DNA of 51,770 bases. Source: Kiritimatiellia bacterium (lineage in GTDB: Bacteria > Verrucomicrobiota > Kiritimatiellia > JAFGHX01). The notes below the pieces were generated by a model, which saw nothing but the letters and a program-made list of their open reading frames with translations, had not been told where the DNA came from and made no database searches. The position numbers were made by a program, and so were the translations under genes. Of this stretch, positions 18,501-24,766 are shown piece by piece. The stretch is taken from contig JAFGHX010000334.1 in assembly GCA_016929905.1 (NCBI GenBank), positions 1 through 51,770 on the forward strand. Reading direction: 5' to 3'. How positions within the stretch are numbered: position 1 is the first letter of the stretch; each line of letters starts with the position of its first letter.

Positions 18501-20399
18501 GCGAGCGGAAGCGAAGGGGCCAGCCCGGTCGACCTCATCGTCTCGGTCAACCCCGTCCCGATCGACACCGTCACCGTCGACTACGGCGTGAGCGGCGGCA
18601 CGGCGACCGGCGGCGGCACGGACTATGCGCTGGCCGCCGGTACGCTCACCTTCAGCCCGGGCCAGACCGCGCGGGTCGTCCAGTTCGCCGTGGTCGACGA
18701 CGTGCTGGAGGAACCCGACGAAACGATCGTCGTCCAGCTCGCGAACCCGGCCAACGCCGTGCTCGGCGCCGCGACCGCCACCTACACCATCGCAGACAAC
18801 GACGCGCCCGTCCTGCTGTTCACCGCCTACAACGACGTGCTCTGGGCCGACGGGCAGCTCAGCCAGAACATCACCCGCTACACGGCCTGGACCGCCTACG
18901 GGCTCACAACCGCCGGCCCGCTGGTGGACTACGCGCTGGGGACGAACCTGACCGAATCCGTCGCCGTGGCCACCACCGTCCAGGGCTGGGCCGACCACTT
19001 CACGAACCAGGGCGCCACCGCCGTGAGCGGGACCGACGCCTACGCCGTGTTCGACGGCAAGGTCGACACGCTCGGCAGTGCGGGCGGCGGCGAGAACTTC
19101 ACGTTCGCCTTCGCCGGGCTCGACCCCACGCTGCGCTACACGCTCGTCATGTACGGCGACCGGAACAACGCCGCCTATACGGACCGCCTGTCGGACTACG
19201 TCATCTCGGACGTCGACAGCTTCGACAACGCGAGCAGTGCCGGCACCACGATCAGCGGGACCGGGAGCTGGACGAACGACACCACGACCTACTGCACCGG
19301 CTACAACACGCCGAACGGGTTCGTGGCGCGGTTCACGCGCATCGCCGCGGGCGCGGACGGCGACATGCTCCTCACCGTCACCGGCGTCGCCAAGTACATC
19401 TCCGCGTTCGCGCTGCAGGCCTACCGCACGCCCGGCGCCGGCGGCACCGTCAAGATCGCGCGCGGCGCAAGCTGGCGGTTCCACAAAGGAACCGCCGAGG
19501 CGTCCAGTCCGTCCGCCGCCTGGCAGCAGGTCGCCTTCGACGATTCCGGCTGGGCGCTCGGCCCGGCCCCGCTCGGCTATGAGACGGCCGGCGTCACCTA
19601 CGGCACCGTGCTCGACGACATGCGCTACACCTACTCGACCGTCTACCTGCGCCGCCCGTTCATGCTGGCCAACCCCGCCATGGTCAGCGAGCTCGCGCTC
19701 TCCGTGCGCTACGACGACGGGTTCGTCGCCTGGATCAACGCCGAAGAAGTCGCACGCGTCAATGCGCCCGGTCTGCCGGGCGATCCGGTCTCGCATCAGA
19801 CCTATACGGGTACGGAAGCGGACAGCACGCACGAACGCACGCTGGCCGGCGGCGACTTGCCCGCGCTGCGCGCCGGCACGAACGTGCTCGCCGCGCTGGC
19901 CATCAACAGCAGCGTCTTCAGCGCGGATCTGGCATTCGACCTCGAACTCGCCGTCGTGGAACACAGCCGGCTCGCTACCGCCGCCGACGCCGATCAGGAC
20001 GGCATGACCGACGCATGGGAAATCGACCGGTTCGGCGGAACCGGCGTCGCCGGCGGCGGGCCCACCGACGACTTCGACGGCGACGGCCGAAACAACATCG
20101 AGGAGTTCGTCGCCGGAACCGACCCAGCCGACACCAACCAGTTGTTCGCCGTCGACCTGAGCAGCGCGAACGGCACCACCGTCGTCTCGTTCCCCACCAT
20201 CCCCGCCACCGGCACCGGTTACGGCGGGCTCTACCGCCGCTACGCGCTGCACTATTGTAGCGACCTCGCCGCCGGCACCTGGCTCGCCGTGCCCGCCTGC
20301 ACCAACCTGCCCGCTACCGGCCAGCCCGTGGCCTACACCAACCCCGCCCCCGCTGCCGCCACCTGCTACCGCGCCCGCGTCTGGCTGGAAGGGGAATGA
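12543..20399 (+). CDS. Giant secreted protein (2618 aa) with CotH kinase-like, LTD, Calx-beta and chitobiase-C domains
   Basis: The ATG at 12543 follows an AGGGG ribosome site. An extended N-terminus carries a signal peptide ending near residue 48 (AFAVLMGGLPVASHGA). In order: a jelly-roll-like module (49-225), a chitobiase-C-like repeat (about 222-305), a CotH-type kinase domain (about 350-750, with IKAHSWSIRKRSLRLLFK and HLYINGLYWGLYNPVE), chitobiase-C (770-855), three LTDs (from about 860, 1016 and 1159), a second jelly-roll (1334-1500), two chitobiase-C repeats, Calx-beta (1670-1780), a YND-W module, a second Calx-beta (1978-2088), a second YND-W module, a third jelly-roll (2299-2473) and a calcium-binding DADQDGMTDAWE motif. 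It ends CYRARVWLEGE. CotH proteins phosphorylate proteins. Whether this kinase is active is not shown. Confidence 0.9.
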   Translation: MAWHFQSCMLCKRAGTDFRARPARCRFGSIPRLAFAVLMGGLPVASHGATLIARGSSWRYHKGTVEPAAVREAWRVYDFDDASWAAGQAPFGYGPEAHEAPSCNTVLTDMAGSYTTVFLRKTFTVADPASITNLRVNADFDDGFIVWINRQKVLEVNGPDGEPLFTSIASAGHEAGVYEGYDLADPADYLEPGDNVVAVQGFNAGADSTDFKLDVELLSFQRVADTTFSEDRGFYDAPFAVTIATETAGATIRYTTDGSAPTATTGSAGGTNVVVQIAATCCLRAAAFKGGYEPTNVDTHTYVFLDGVLVQPNNPPGFPTWWANIEIPDATARGITADYEMDPQIVNDPRYSGRIKNDLKSLPSLSIVMQNSHMFSADAVYQATKASGSPEYPCSIEMLYPADAARNYQVDCGIKAHSWSIRKRSLRLLFKSIYGPSKLRRDFFADAPLNADSATDEFDLIVLRAGCNRSISMRFQPTRVCYTRDEWVRSTFIACTGRGSHGLFVHLYINGLYWGLYNPVERPDDAFAEAYFGGDKENWFARNHGGDVSGDPARYLSMMSRARAGGLANAATYNAMQAYIDVTHFCDYIAVNWFAGVGDWPGNNWYGDNLNVPPEPFMHFCWDAEDCWDKNGSSYDETGTGRSHGGAWIHPDFYVRNRSHDICVLWRALDDNADFRTLMADRVYKHCFNDAPLTLSNCVARWHTLCDHVESAFVGESARWGDGFESTPVDLDDFHNERDKVSNMMAYSNNVNVFVAALRNNTVPLYPSLDPPGFTQHGGAIASGFRLTLSNPNSTGTIYYMLDGSDPRAPGGSRVSGRLQYTGPVTLSKTTHVQARVYKSNGTWSAVHAATYNFTAHYSKIRITELLYNPDGGRDYEFIELKNTGTAPRGLSQMRFKGVRYTFAPGAELDAGQIIVLARNAAAFATRYPGTPVFGEYDGALDNGGERIALLDAEGRTVTAVRYDDDSPWPAEADGAGFSLVLADELGEPDDPASWRASNLIGGSPGYGDGQPYRVVISEALTHTDPPEVDAIELCNLGNTSVDIGGWFLSDSANAYRKFGIPAGTVLGAGGYAVFDENAFNADTNDPACFALSSHGDELYLTQWDAASNLLYRAEARFGGAANGVAFARYRRTDGECDFVAQAVGNTLGAANAYPRVGPIVINEVMYHPLPGSNEFIELHNMTNTAVPLYHTDDPANTWEIDGAVSYTFAPGLEIPAGGYLLVVDTNAAAFRALYGVAADVQIVGPFWGRLDNDGESVKLWRPDAPDELGVARILVDRVAYNDNSPWPESPDGLGPSLERQDPESYGNDPVNWAASRAAGGTPGARNSGVLVPAMAGWRYHDRGADLGTAWRAAAGSYDDSAWPDGNAPLGYAEPGAYPDLDTTVSYGENPADKHMTTYFRRTFAVAADPGNVTNLVLRAKYDDGFVAYLNGQELLRAAMPAGTISYATAAASHTASGYETFDLTPQAGLLAKGLNVLAVELHQSGATSSDLFMDIELLHGVSELPAVATPAISPPGGLFTNSVQVALSCATAGATIFYTLNGADPTPSATPYTGPFTLADTAPVKACAFKASHSPSGIAVAQFEKYRETVATPTLAPAGGAFYGAVQVTLGTATAGATLFYTVNGADPTPSSTRYTAPFTLSDDATVRARAYKQDWNASAVAQAFFDEQTPSVAFAEGASAGSEGATPVQLAVQLTGSSPYAVTVAYAATGGSATGGGTDYTLPAGTLTFAPGQTSGAIAFSVTDDETEEGAETVVVTLSGPLNARLGTVAQHTYTIADNDKLFVAYNDLCWTNTQLSANITVYTRSEGGPLVDSNTGNPLACTLSLDDGGGGPYLTQGAGPAAGTDAYAVFNGKVDCAGLISYGANITLTIAGLDPSLRYEFVLFGNRDNPDYTARITKATLSDVVDFVNESSAGLAAPGDATTQICNGWNRENGYVVRYTNVDPGPDGDLVLTLADNDSKFYANALMLRAIRPQTVVGFAATAASGSEGASPVDLIVSVNPVPIDTVTVDYGVSGGTATGGGTDYALAAGTLTFSPGQTARVVQFAVVDDVLEEPDETIVVQLANPANAVLGAATATYTIADNDAPVLLFTAYNDVLWADGQLSQNITRYTAWTAYGLTTAGPLVDYALGTNLTESVAVATTVQGWADHFTNQGATAVSGTDAYAVFDGKVDTLGSAGGGENFTFAFAGLDPTLRYTLVMYGDRNNAAYTDRLSDYVISDVDSFDNASSAGTTISGTGSWTNDTTTYCTGYNTPNGFVARFTRIAAGADGDMLLTVTGVAKYISAFALQAYRTPGAGGTVKIARGASWRFHKGTAEASSPSAAWQQVAFDDSGWALGPAPLGYETAGVTYGTVLDDMRYTYSTVYLRRPFMLANPAMVSELALSVRYDDGFVAWINAEEVARVNAPGLPGDPVSHQTYTGTEADSTHERTLAGGDLPALRAGTNVLAALAINSSVFSADLAFDLELAVVEHSRLATAADADQDGMTDAWEIDRFGGTGVAGGGPTDDFDGDGRNNIEEFVAGTDPADTNQLFAVDLSSANGTTVVSFPTIPATGTGYGGLYRRYALHYCSDLAAGTWLAVPACTNLPATGQPVAYTNPAPAAATCYRARVWLEGE

Positions 20400-20618
20400 C
20401 GCCGGACCGTGTCCGCCGTAGCCTTGGCGAAGGCGAATGCCGGGGTAGGACGTACTCTTGTGCCTTGTGAAGGAGGCAACATATTGGTGTACGCTGAGCA
20501 CTCTGTTCCCACCCCCGTGCGCCTCCCTCTTGCGGGTTTTGTGCCTTTTGGCGGCCATCCTCCGCGTGGTTGAGCAGAGGCAGCATGTTTTCCGCTTGAG
20601 CCCTCACGCGTACGCGTT
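20400..20618. repeat. Intergenic dispersed-repeat cluster
   Basis: Two repeat fragments are visible. One is ccgtagccttggcgaaggcg (about 20413-20432), a sequence type I have seen dispersed through many environmental genomes. The other is a partial copy of the window's own family that contains GCAACATAT and ends in TTGTGCCTTTTGGCGGC (about 20460-20556). Fuller copies lie at 22596-22755 and 34220-34346. No gene is visible. Confidence 0.5.
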
Positions 20619-21707
20619 ATGATCATCGGAACCCGACCCAACAGAGTGCGGACAATGGCGGACCTGGCCCGGCGATTCGAGAACAATCCGATCCTGCGCC
20701 CCGAAGACGTGCCACCCAGTCTCGACGGGCTGCGGGTCGAGTGCGTTTTGAACCCCGGCGCCTTCCGCTACGACGGGTGCACCTGGCTGCTGTTGCGCGT
20801 GGCCGAATGCGCGCCGGCGGACGAGACGACGATCCGCGTGCCCGTCCTCGATCCCGACGCCGGCAGCGGGATCCGGATCCTGGAATTCGACAAGGCGGCG
20901 CCCGGCCTCGATCTGTCGGACCCGCGCTTCTTCGAGTACGAGGGGAACGGCTACCTCACCACACTCTCCCATCTGCGGCTGGCCCGCAGCACGGACGGGC
21001 GCCGGTTCGACGTCATGCCCGAACCGGCTCTGCTCGGGCGCGGCGAGCAGGAATCGTTCGGCATCGAAGACTGCCGCGTGACGGAGTTGGACGGCGAGTT
21101 TCTGCTCACTTACTCCGCCGTCTCGCCCGACGGGGTCGGCATCGGCCTGACCCGCACGCGCGACTGGCGCACGTTCACCGCACACGGCATGATACTCCCC
21201 CCGCACAACAAAGACTGCGCCCTGTTCCCGGCGAAGATCGGCGGACAGTACGTCGCGCTGCACCGCCCGTTCGACCCGATCCTCGGCGGGCGCAACATGT
21301 GGATCAGCCGCTCGCCCGACCTGCGCCACTGGGGCGAACACCGCTGCATCGCGCGGAAACGGCCCGGCATGTGGGACTGCGAACGGATCGGAGCCGGCGC
21401 CGCGCCCATCCGCACCGAGGCCGGCTGGCTCCAGATCTACCACGGCACCGATTCCGCCAACCGCTACTGTCTGGGCGCCATGCTCTTCGACCTGCGCGAG
21501 CCGGCCACGCTGCTCGCGCGGTCCGACGCGCCGATCATGGAGCCGACCGCCGACTACGAGAAGAAGGGTTTCTTCAGCAACGTCGTCTTCACCAACGGCC
21601 ACGTGGTCGACGGCGACGCGATCACCCTTTATTACGGCGCCTCCGACCGCGTCGTCTGCGGCGCTACGCTGTCGATACGGGCGATTCTCGAATCGCTGCG
21701 GCCGTAA
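20619..21707 (+). CDS. GH130-family glycoside phosphorylase/hydrolase
   Basis: This protein of up to 362 residues has the five-bladed propeller pattern of GH130, a family that includes beta-1,4-mannosyl-glucose and mannooligosaccharide phosphorylases. Typical blade motifs are RRFENNPILRPEDVPPS, NPGAFRYDG, FGIEDCRVTELDGEFLLTYSA, KDCALFPAKIGGQYVALHRP, and W-x-IYHGTDSANRYCLGAMLFD. The internal Met at 20655 (MADLARRF) is a plausible alternative start, because the preceding 12 residues lack family character and neither start has a strong ribosome site. No signal peptide is seen, so it is likely cytoplasmic. The substrate cannot be told from sequence. The RHxxR-type or acidic residues separating phosphorylases from hydrolases need an alignment. 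Confidence 0.85.
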   Translation: MIIGTRPNRVRTMADLARRFENNPILRPEDVPPSLDGLRVECVLNPGAFRYDGCTWLLLRVAECAPADETTIRVPVLDPDAGSGIRILEFDKAAPGLDLSDPRFFEYEGNGYLTTLSHLRLARSTDGRRFDVMPEPALLGRGEQESFGIEDCRVTELDGEFLLTYSAVSPDGVGIGLTRTRDWRTFTAHGMILPPHNKDCALFPAKIGGQYVALHRPFDPILGGRNMWISRSPDLRHWGEHRCIARKRPGMWDCERIGAGAAPIRTEAGWLQIYHGTDSANRYCLGAMLFDLREPATLLARSDAPIMEPTADYEKKGFFSNVVFTNGHVVDGDAITLYYGASDRVVCGATLSIRAILESLRP

Positions 21708-21953
21708 ACCGCGGATCGAGGCCCTGCTGCGGGTCAGCGCGGCAGATCTGCCCGCGAAAACACGCGAAAAGGACGCGAAAGGGGAAAGAGAAAGCGCATG
21801 GCGTAGGGTCTGCCTGTTGGCCCAAGTACTGTTGTTGCGGGAATCGAAAGGATTGCCACGCCGCGGCATTGTGTCTGGGAGGAATCCGGCCTGGTGAGCG
21901 GCGTGGCCATCCTCGATTCCCGCAACGAGCGCCTTCTTCTCAACGTGTCTCGT
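21708..21953. other. Repeat-bearing intergenic region
   Basis: This gap holds A/G-rich cgcgaaa-type repeats (cgcgaaaacacgcgaaaagg near 21754) and a gttgcgggaatcg phrase (21833-21845). The phrase recurs in the element at 22596-22755. No gene is supported before the ThpR start. Confidence 0.4.
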
Positions 21954-22562
21954 ATGAGTGTTCAACCCGACGCCGTGATCAGGGCGTTCATCGCCATCGA
22001 ACTCAGCGAGCCGGTCCGCCGCCGGCTCGCCGACTGCCAGCAGACGCTGAAGCGGCAGACGCTGGCGAAGGTGCGCTGGGTGGCGCCGGGCAACATCCAC
22101 CTCACGCTCGCCTTTCTGGGCGACATCTTCGGGGCGAAAGTCGACCCGATCGCCGCCGGCCTGCGCGAGATCGCCGCCGCCGTCGCGCCGTTCGAGTTCG
22201 AGATCGAAGGGCTCGGCTTCTTCGGCTCGCCGCGCAACCCGCGCGTGATCTGGGCCGGCGTCACCGGCGGGCGCGCTCCGCTCGCCGCGCTCCAGGCGCA
22301 GGTCGCCGCGATGCTCGTGAAGGTCGGCCTGCCGCCGGAACGGCGCGCGTTCAACCCGCACCTCACGCTCGGCCGCGTCAAGAGCGTGAAAGGCGCCGAC
22401 CAGTTCATGCCGACACTCGAAGCCATGAAACCGACCGATTTCGGCCGGGTCGGCGCCGACCATGTCCGGCTCATCCGCAGCGTCCTCGCGCCGACCGGCG
22501 CCCAGTACTCCGTCCTCGCCGACGCCCCGCTCGCCGGCCAGACGGCCGCGCCCGCCACCTGA
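21954..22562 (+). CDS. thpR: RNA 2',3'-cyclic phosphodiesterase (2H superfamily)
   Basis: This 202-residue protein carries both catalytic HxTx motifs of the 2H phosphoesterases: HLTLAFLG (about 44-51) and HLTLGRVK (about 137-144). It opens with RAFIAIELSEPVRRRL, typical of ThpR/LigT. The family hydrolyses RNA 2',3'-cyclic phosphate to the 2'-phosphomonoester. I chose the ATG at 21954 because family similarity begins just after it. An in-frame start 60 nt upstream would add 20 residues of unrelated sequence derived from an intergenic repeat. It stands alone between repeat-rich gaps. Confidence 0.88.
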   Translation: MSVQPDAVIRAFIAIELSEPVRRRLADCQQTLKRQTLAKVRWVAPGNIHLTLAFLGDIFGAKVDPIAAGLREIAAAVAPFEFEIEGLGFFGSPRNPRVIWAGVTGGRAPLAALQAQVAAMLVKVGLPPERRAFNPHLTLGRVKSVKGADQFMPTLEAMKPTDFGRVGADHVRLIRSVLAPTGAQYSVLADAPLAGQTAAPAT

Positions 22563-22595
22563 ACCGGCCGGGCGCTCACGAACGTGCAGAAGATG

Positions 22596-22755
22596 GCCGC
22601 AAAAAGGCGCAAAAAGCGCAAAAAGAAGGCAGCGTTGCGGGAATCGAGACCGCGCTCTGGCGCGGGCGCGATGCCCGCAACATATCGGTTTGTGCGGAAC
22701 AGCTTGTTCTTGCCTCCCACGGTTCCTTCTTGTGCCTCTTGTGCCTTTTTGCGGC
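22596..22755. repeat. 160-bp element with terminal inverted repeats
   Basis: The left end GCCGCAAAAAGGCGCAAAAA (22596-22615) is the near reverse complement of the right end, which closes with GTGCCTTTTTGCGGC (22741-22755). The middle contains gttgcgggaatcg, a CG-rich hairpin and gcaacatatcggt. Partial copies are at 20460-20556 and 34220-34346. It lies between ThpR and Pcm and has no coding capacity, so it is a candidate non-autonomous mobile element. Confidence 0.6.
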
Positions 22756-22794
22756 TTCCCTTTCCCCGGCCCGTATGCTAAACAGAACCGCACG

Positions 22795-23550
22795 ATGACG
22801 GCCGTCAAGCCATTCTATCCGCCCGCACTCATCGCGGCGGCGCTGTCGCTGTGCATCTCTTGCGGAGGAGGGCCCGTGAGCGAAACCAAAACCGACTGGA
22901 GCCGGGACCGCGCCCGGATGGTCAGCCAGATCCGCGCCTACGGCGTGAAGAACGAGCAGGTCCTGGCCGCCATGAACACGGTGCGCCGCCACGTCTATAT
23001 CCCCGAACCCTACCGCCACCGGCACGACGCGTACGGCGACCACCCCTGCCCCATCGGGCACGGCCAGACCATCTCGCAGCCGTATATCGTCGCCTACATG
23101 ACCGAGAAGATCGCGCCCGCCAAGGGCGAGAAGATCCTCGAGATCGGGACCGGATCCGGCTACCAGGCCGCCGTGCTCGCCGAGCTCGGCGCGGCCGTCT
23201 ACAGCATCGAAATCATACCCGAACTCGCCGAACACGCACGGACCGTCCTGCGCGAAGAGGGCTACGCCTCCGTGCACGTGCTCAGCGGCGACGGCTACAA
23301 GGGCTGGCCCGACCACAGCCCGTTCGACGCCATCATCGTCACCTGCGCGCCCGAGGAAATCCCGCAGGCGCTGGCCGATCAGCTGCGTGAAGGCGGGCGC
23401 ATGATCCTGCCGCTCGGCTCCGCCTATCAGCGCCTCGTGATCGCGCGCAAGAAGGGCGGCAAAATCCGCATCGAAGACGATCTGCCCGTCCGATTCGTCC
23501 CCATGGTCCGCGAGGAGGAGGGAAGCGGCTCGGGCAAGAGGAAGAAGTAA
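22795..23550 (+). CDS. pcm: Protein-L-isoaspartate O-methyltransferase with export signal
   Basis: This 251-residue protein has a signal-like N-terminus (ALIAAALSLCISCGGG, possible lipobox Cys) followed by a full PCMT domain from about residue 35. Visible motifs are MVSQIRAYGVKNEQVLAAM, the GHGQTISQPYIVAYM loop, the S-adenosylmethionine site ILEIGTGSGYQAAVLAELGA, and a late GRMILPLG. The enzyme methylates L-isoaspartyl residues to start repair of aged proteins. The ATG at 22795 is the first in-frame start after the repeat element. Exported or lipid-anchored Pcm proteins are known, but the lipobox here is not ideal (Cys at -3), so anchoring is tentative. Confidence 0.87.
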   Translation: MTAVKPFYPPALIAAALSLCISCGGGPVSETKTDWSRDRARMVSQIRAYGVKNEQVLAAMNTVRRHVYIPEPYRHRHDAYGDHPCPIGHGQTISQPYIVAYMTEKIAPAKGEKILEIGTGSGYQAAVLAELGAAVYSIEIIPELAEHARTVLREEGYASVHVLSGDGYKGWPDHSPFDAIIVTCAPEEIPQALADQLREGGRMILPLGSAYQRLVIARKKGGKIRIEDDLPVRFVPMVREEEGSGSGKRKK

Positions 23551-23552
23551 CG

Positions 23553-23693
23553 GAAGTCGAAGGTCCAAGGTCAAAGGTTAAATGTCCGAGAAGTCGCAGG
23601 TCGATGGTCGGGGGGCTGTGGGCAGAGCGTCAGTCGCAACTCCCGACCTTTGACTTTCCGACCTGCGACCTTTGACCTTCCGACTTCTGACCG
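23553..23693. repeat. Heptameric tandem-repeat arrays in inverted arrangement
   Basis: The left arm (23553-23612) consists of degenerate 7-bp units such as aaggtcc, aaggtca and aaggtta. The right arm (23642-23693) carries complementary units such as gaccttt, gactttc and gaccttc. The two arms could pair into a long imperfect hairpin. Similar 7-bp arrays are at 23727, 39087 and 44542. Confidence 0.7.
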
Positions 23694-23711
23694 GAAAAAC
23701 GGAGTCCACTC

Positions 23712-24470
23712 ATGCGAACGCACTTTTCATTTGTCATTCTGCATTCTTCATTGTCCGCGGTTCTCGCGCTCTGCGCGATGGCCGCGGACGACGGCCCGTC
23801 GTTCTCGGCCGAGCTGGCCGTACCCAGCGCCTACGTCTGGCGCGGGCTGGTCCTGAACGACGAACTCACGCTGCAGCCGTCGCTCACGTTCAGTTCCGGC
23901 CCGCTGTCCGCCAATCTGTTCGGCGTCTGGGACCTCACCGCCTCGAACGAGCGCCGGAACGAGCTGACCGAAGTCGACGCGACCGCCACCGTCTCGACCC
24001 AATGGCACGAGTGGTGTCTGGAAGCCGGCGTGATCGGCTATTTCTATCCCGGCGACGACGCGGAAGAGGAAGCCGATTCCGCCGAGCTGTTCGTCTCGCT
24101 CGGCGCCGACATCCTGCTGCTGCCGACCGTGAGCATCTACTACGACGTCGACGAGGTGCAGGACTACTACCTCACGCTGCAGCTCTCGCACAGCTTCGAG
24201 TTCGCCGAGCGGCTGAACCTCGACGCGAGCCTCACGCTGGGCGGCGCGGGCGCGGACTCTAACGCCTACAACTTCGATGTCGACGAAGCCGCACTGACCG
24301 ATCTCAGCCTCGCGCTGGCCCTGCCCGTGGCCGTGAGCGAGCAGGTCGAAATCGCGCCCGGGCTCGCCTACTCCAGGCTGCTGCCCGACTCGCTGCGCGA
24401 CGCCGCGGACGCCATGGACATGGCGACCGATCAGCTCACCGCCAGCCTCACGCTGAGCTGCGAGTTCTGA
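23712..24470 (+). CDS. Outer-membrane beta-barrel-like protein
   Basis: This 252-residue protein has an N-terminal signal peptide (cleavage near residue 24, LALCAMA-A). The mature part is rich in alternating polar/hydrophobic strands, begins FSAELAVPSAYVWRGLVLNDE and ends LTASLTLSCEF with a C-terminal Phe, as in outer-membrane barrels. The YVWRG start resembles a family of proteobacterial outer-membrane proteins often called Gcw_chp. A CGGAG ribosome site precedes the ATG. Codons 6-14 of the signal peptide lie in a 7-bp tandem repeat (23727-23754). The function is unknown. It could be a porin-like or structural barrel. Confidence 0.7.
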   Translation: MRTHFSFVILHSSLSAVLALCAMAADDGPSFSAELAVPSAYVWRGLVLNDELTLQPSLTFSSGPLSANLFGVWDLTASNERRNELTEVDATATVSTQWHEWCLEAGVIGYFYPGDDAEEEADSAELFVSLGADILLLPTVSIYYDVDEVQDYYLTLQLSHSFEFAERLNLDASLTLGGAGADSNAYNFDVDEAALTDLSLALALPVAVSEQVEIAPGLAYSRLLPDSLRDAADAMDMATDQLTASLTLSCEF

Positions 24471-24605
24471 GTCCGGCTCCCCTTTCCGGCTTCACGCTCA
24501 CTGTCCGGGTCTGGGCGTCGAGGAATCCGCTTGCCAACTCGCCGCTTCCCCACTAAACTCTCCTGCACGCTGAACACCCCATTCAGCGCCCAGCACGTCT
24601 TGGGT

Positions 24606-24681
24606 GGGGCGGTAGCTCAGTTGGGAGAGCACCACGTTCGCAACGTGGGGGTCGAGGGTTCGAATCCCTTCCGCTCCACCA
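24606..24681 (+). tRNA. tRNA-Ala (anticodon CGC)
   Basis: This is a 76-nt cloverleaf with encoded CCA. The acceptor GGGGCGG pairs with CCGCTCC and includes the G3-U70 wobble pair that identifies alanine tRNAs. The D arm is GCTCAGTTGGGAGAGC, the anticodon stem CCACG/CGTGG encloses loop TTCGCAA, and the T arm is GAGGG-TTCGAAT-CCCTT. The anticodon CGC reads GCG codons. Nucleotides 24635-24654 are repeated exactly at 33568, marking the likely integration site of the island downstream. Confidence 0.97.
24635..24654 (+). repeat. attL-like direct repeat inside tRNA-Ala
   Basis: The 20-bp stretch cgttcgcaacgtgggggtcg runs from the anticodon stem through the loop and variable region to the first T-stem base. 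It is identical to 33568-33587. tRNA anticodon loops are common crossover sites for integrases. Confidence 0.65.
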
Positions 24682-24709
24682 CTCGCGCCTAAAGGCGCGA
24701 GTGGTGGAG
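24674..24709 (+). terminator. Strong hairpin overlapping the tRNA-Ala 3' end
   Basis: The arm 24674-24690 (CTCCACCACTCGCGCCT) is the perfect reverse complement of 24693-24709, with a two-base AA turn. This gives a 17-bp stem. The left arm includes the last tRNA bases and the CCA. No U-run follows, so it may be a terminator or processing signal, or a duplicated inverted copy of the tRNA end left by an insertion. Confidence 0.55.
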
Positions 24710-24766
24710 TCCCGAGCAAGCCGAAGGCGCGTCGAGGGGCTCGTCCCCGGACCTCCACAATAGACC

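Noticed and set aside
12342..20558. Antisense open frame of 2738 codons (minus) over the CotH/LTD giant gene
   Set aside because: It mirrors the real gene codon by codon in high-GC DNA with low stop frequency. Its sequence is repetitive Arg/Val/Gly with no domain, whereas the plus strand has clear LTD, Calx-beta and CotH motifs and promoter signals.
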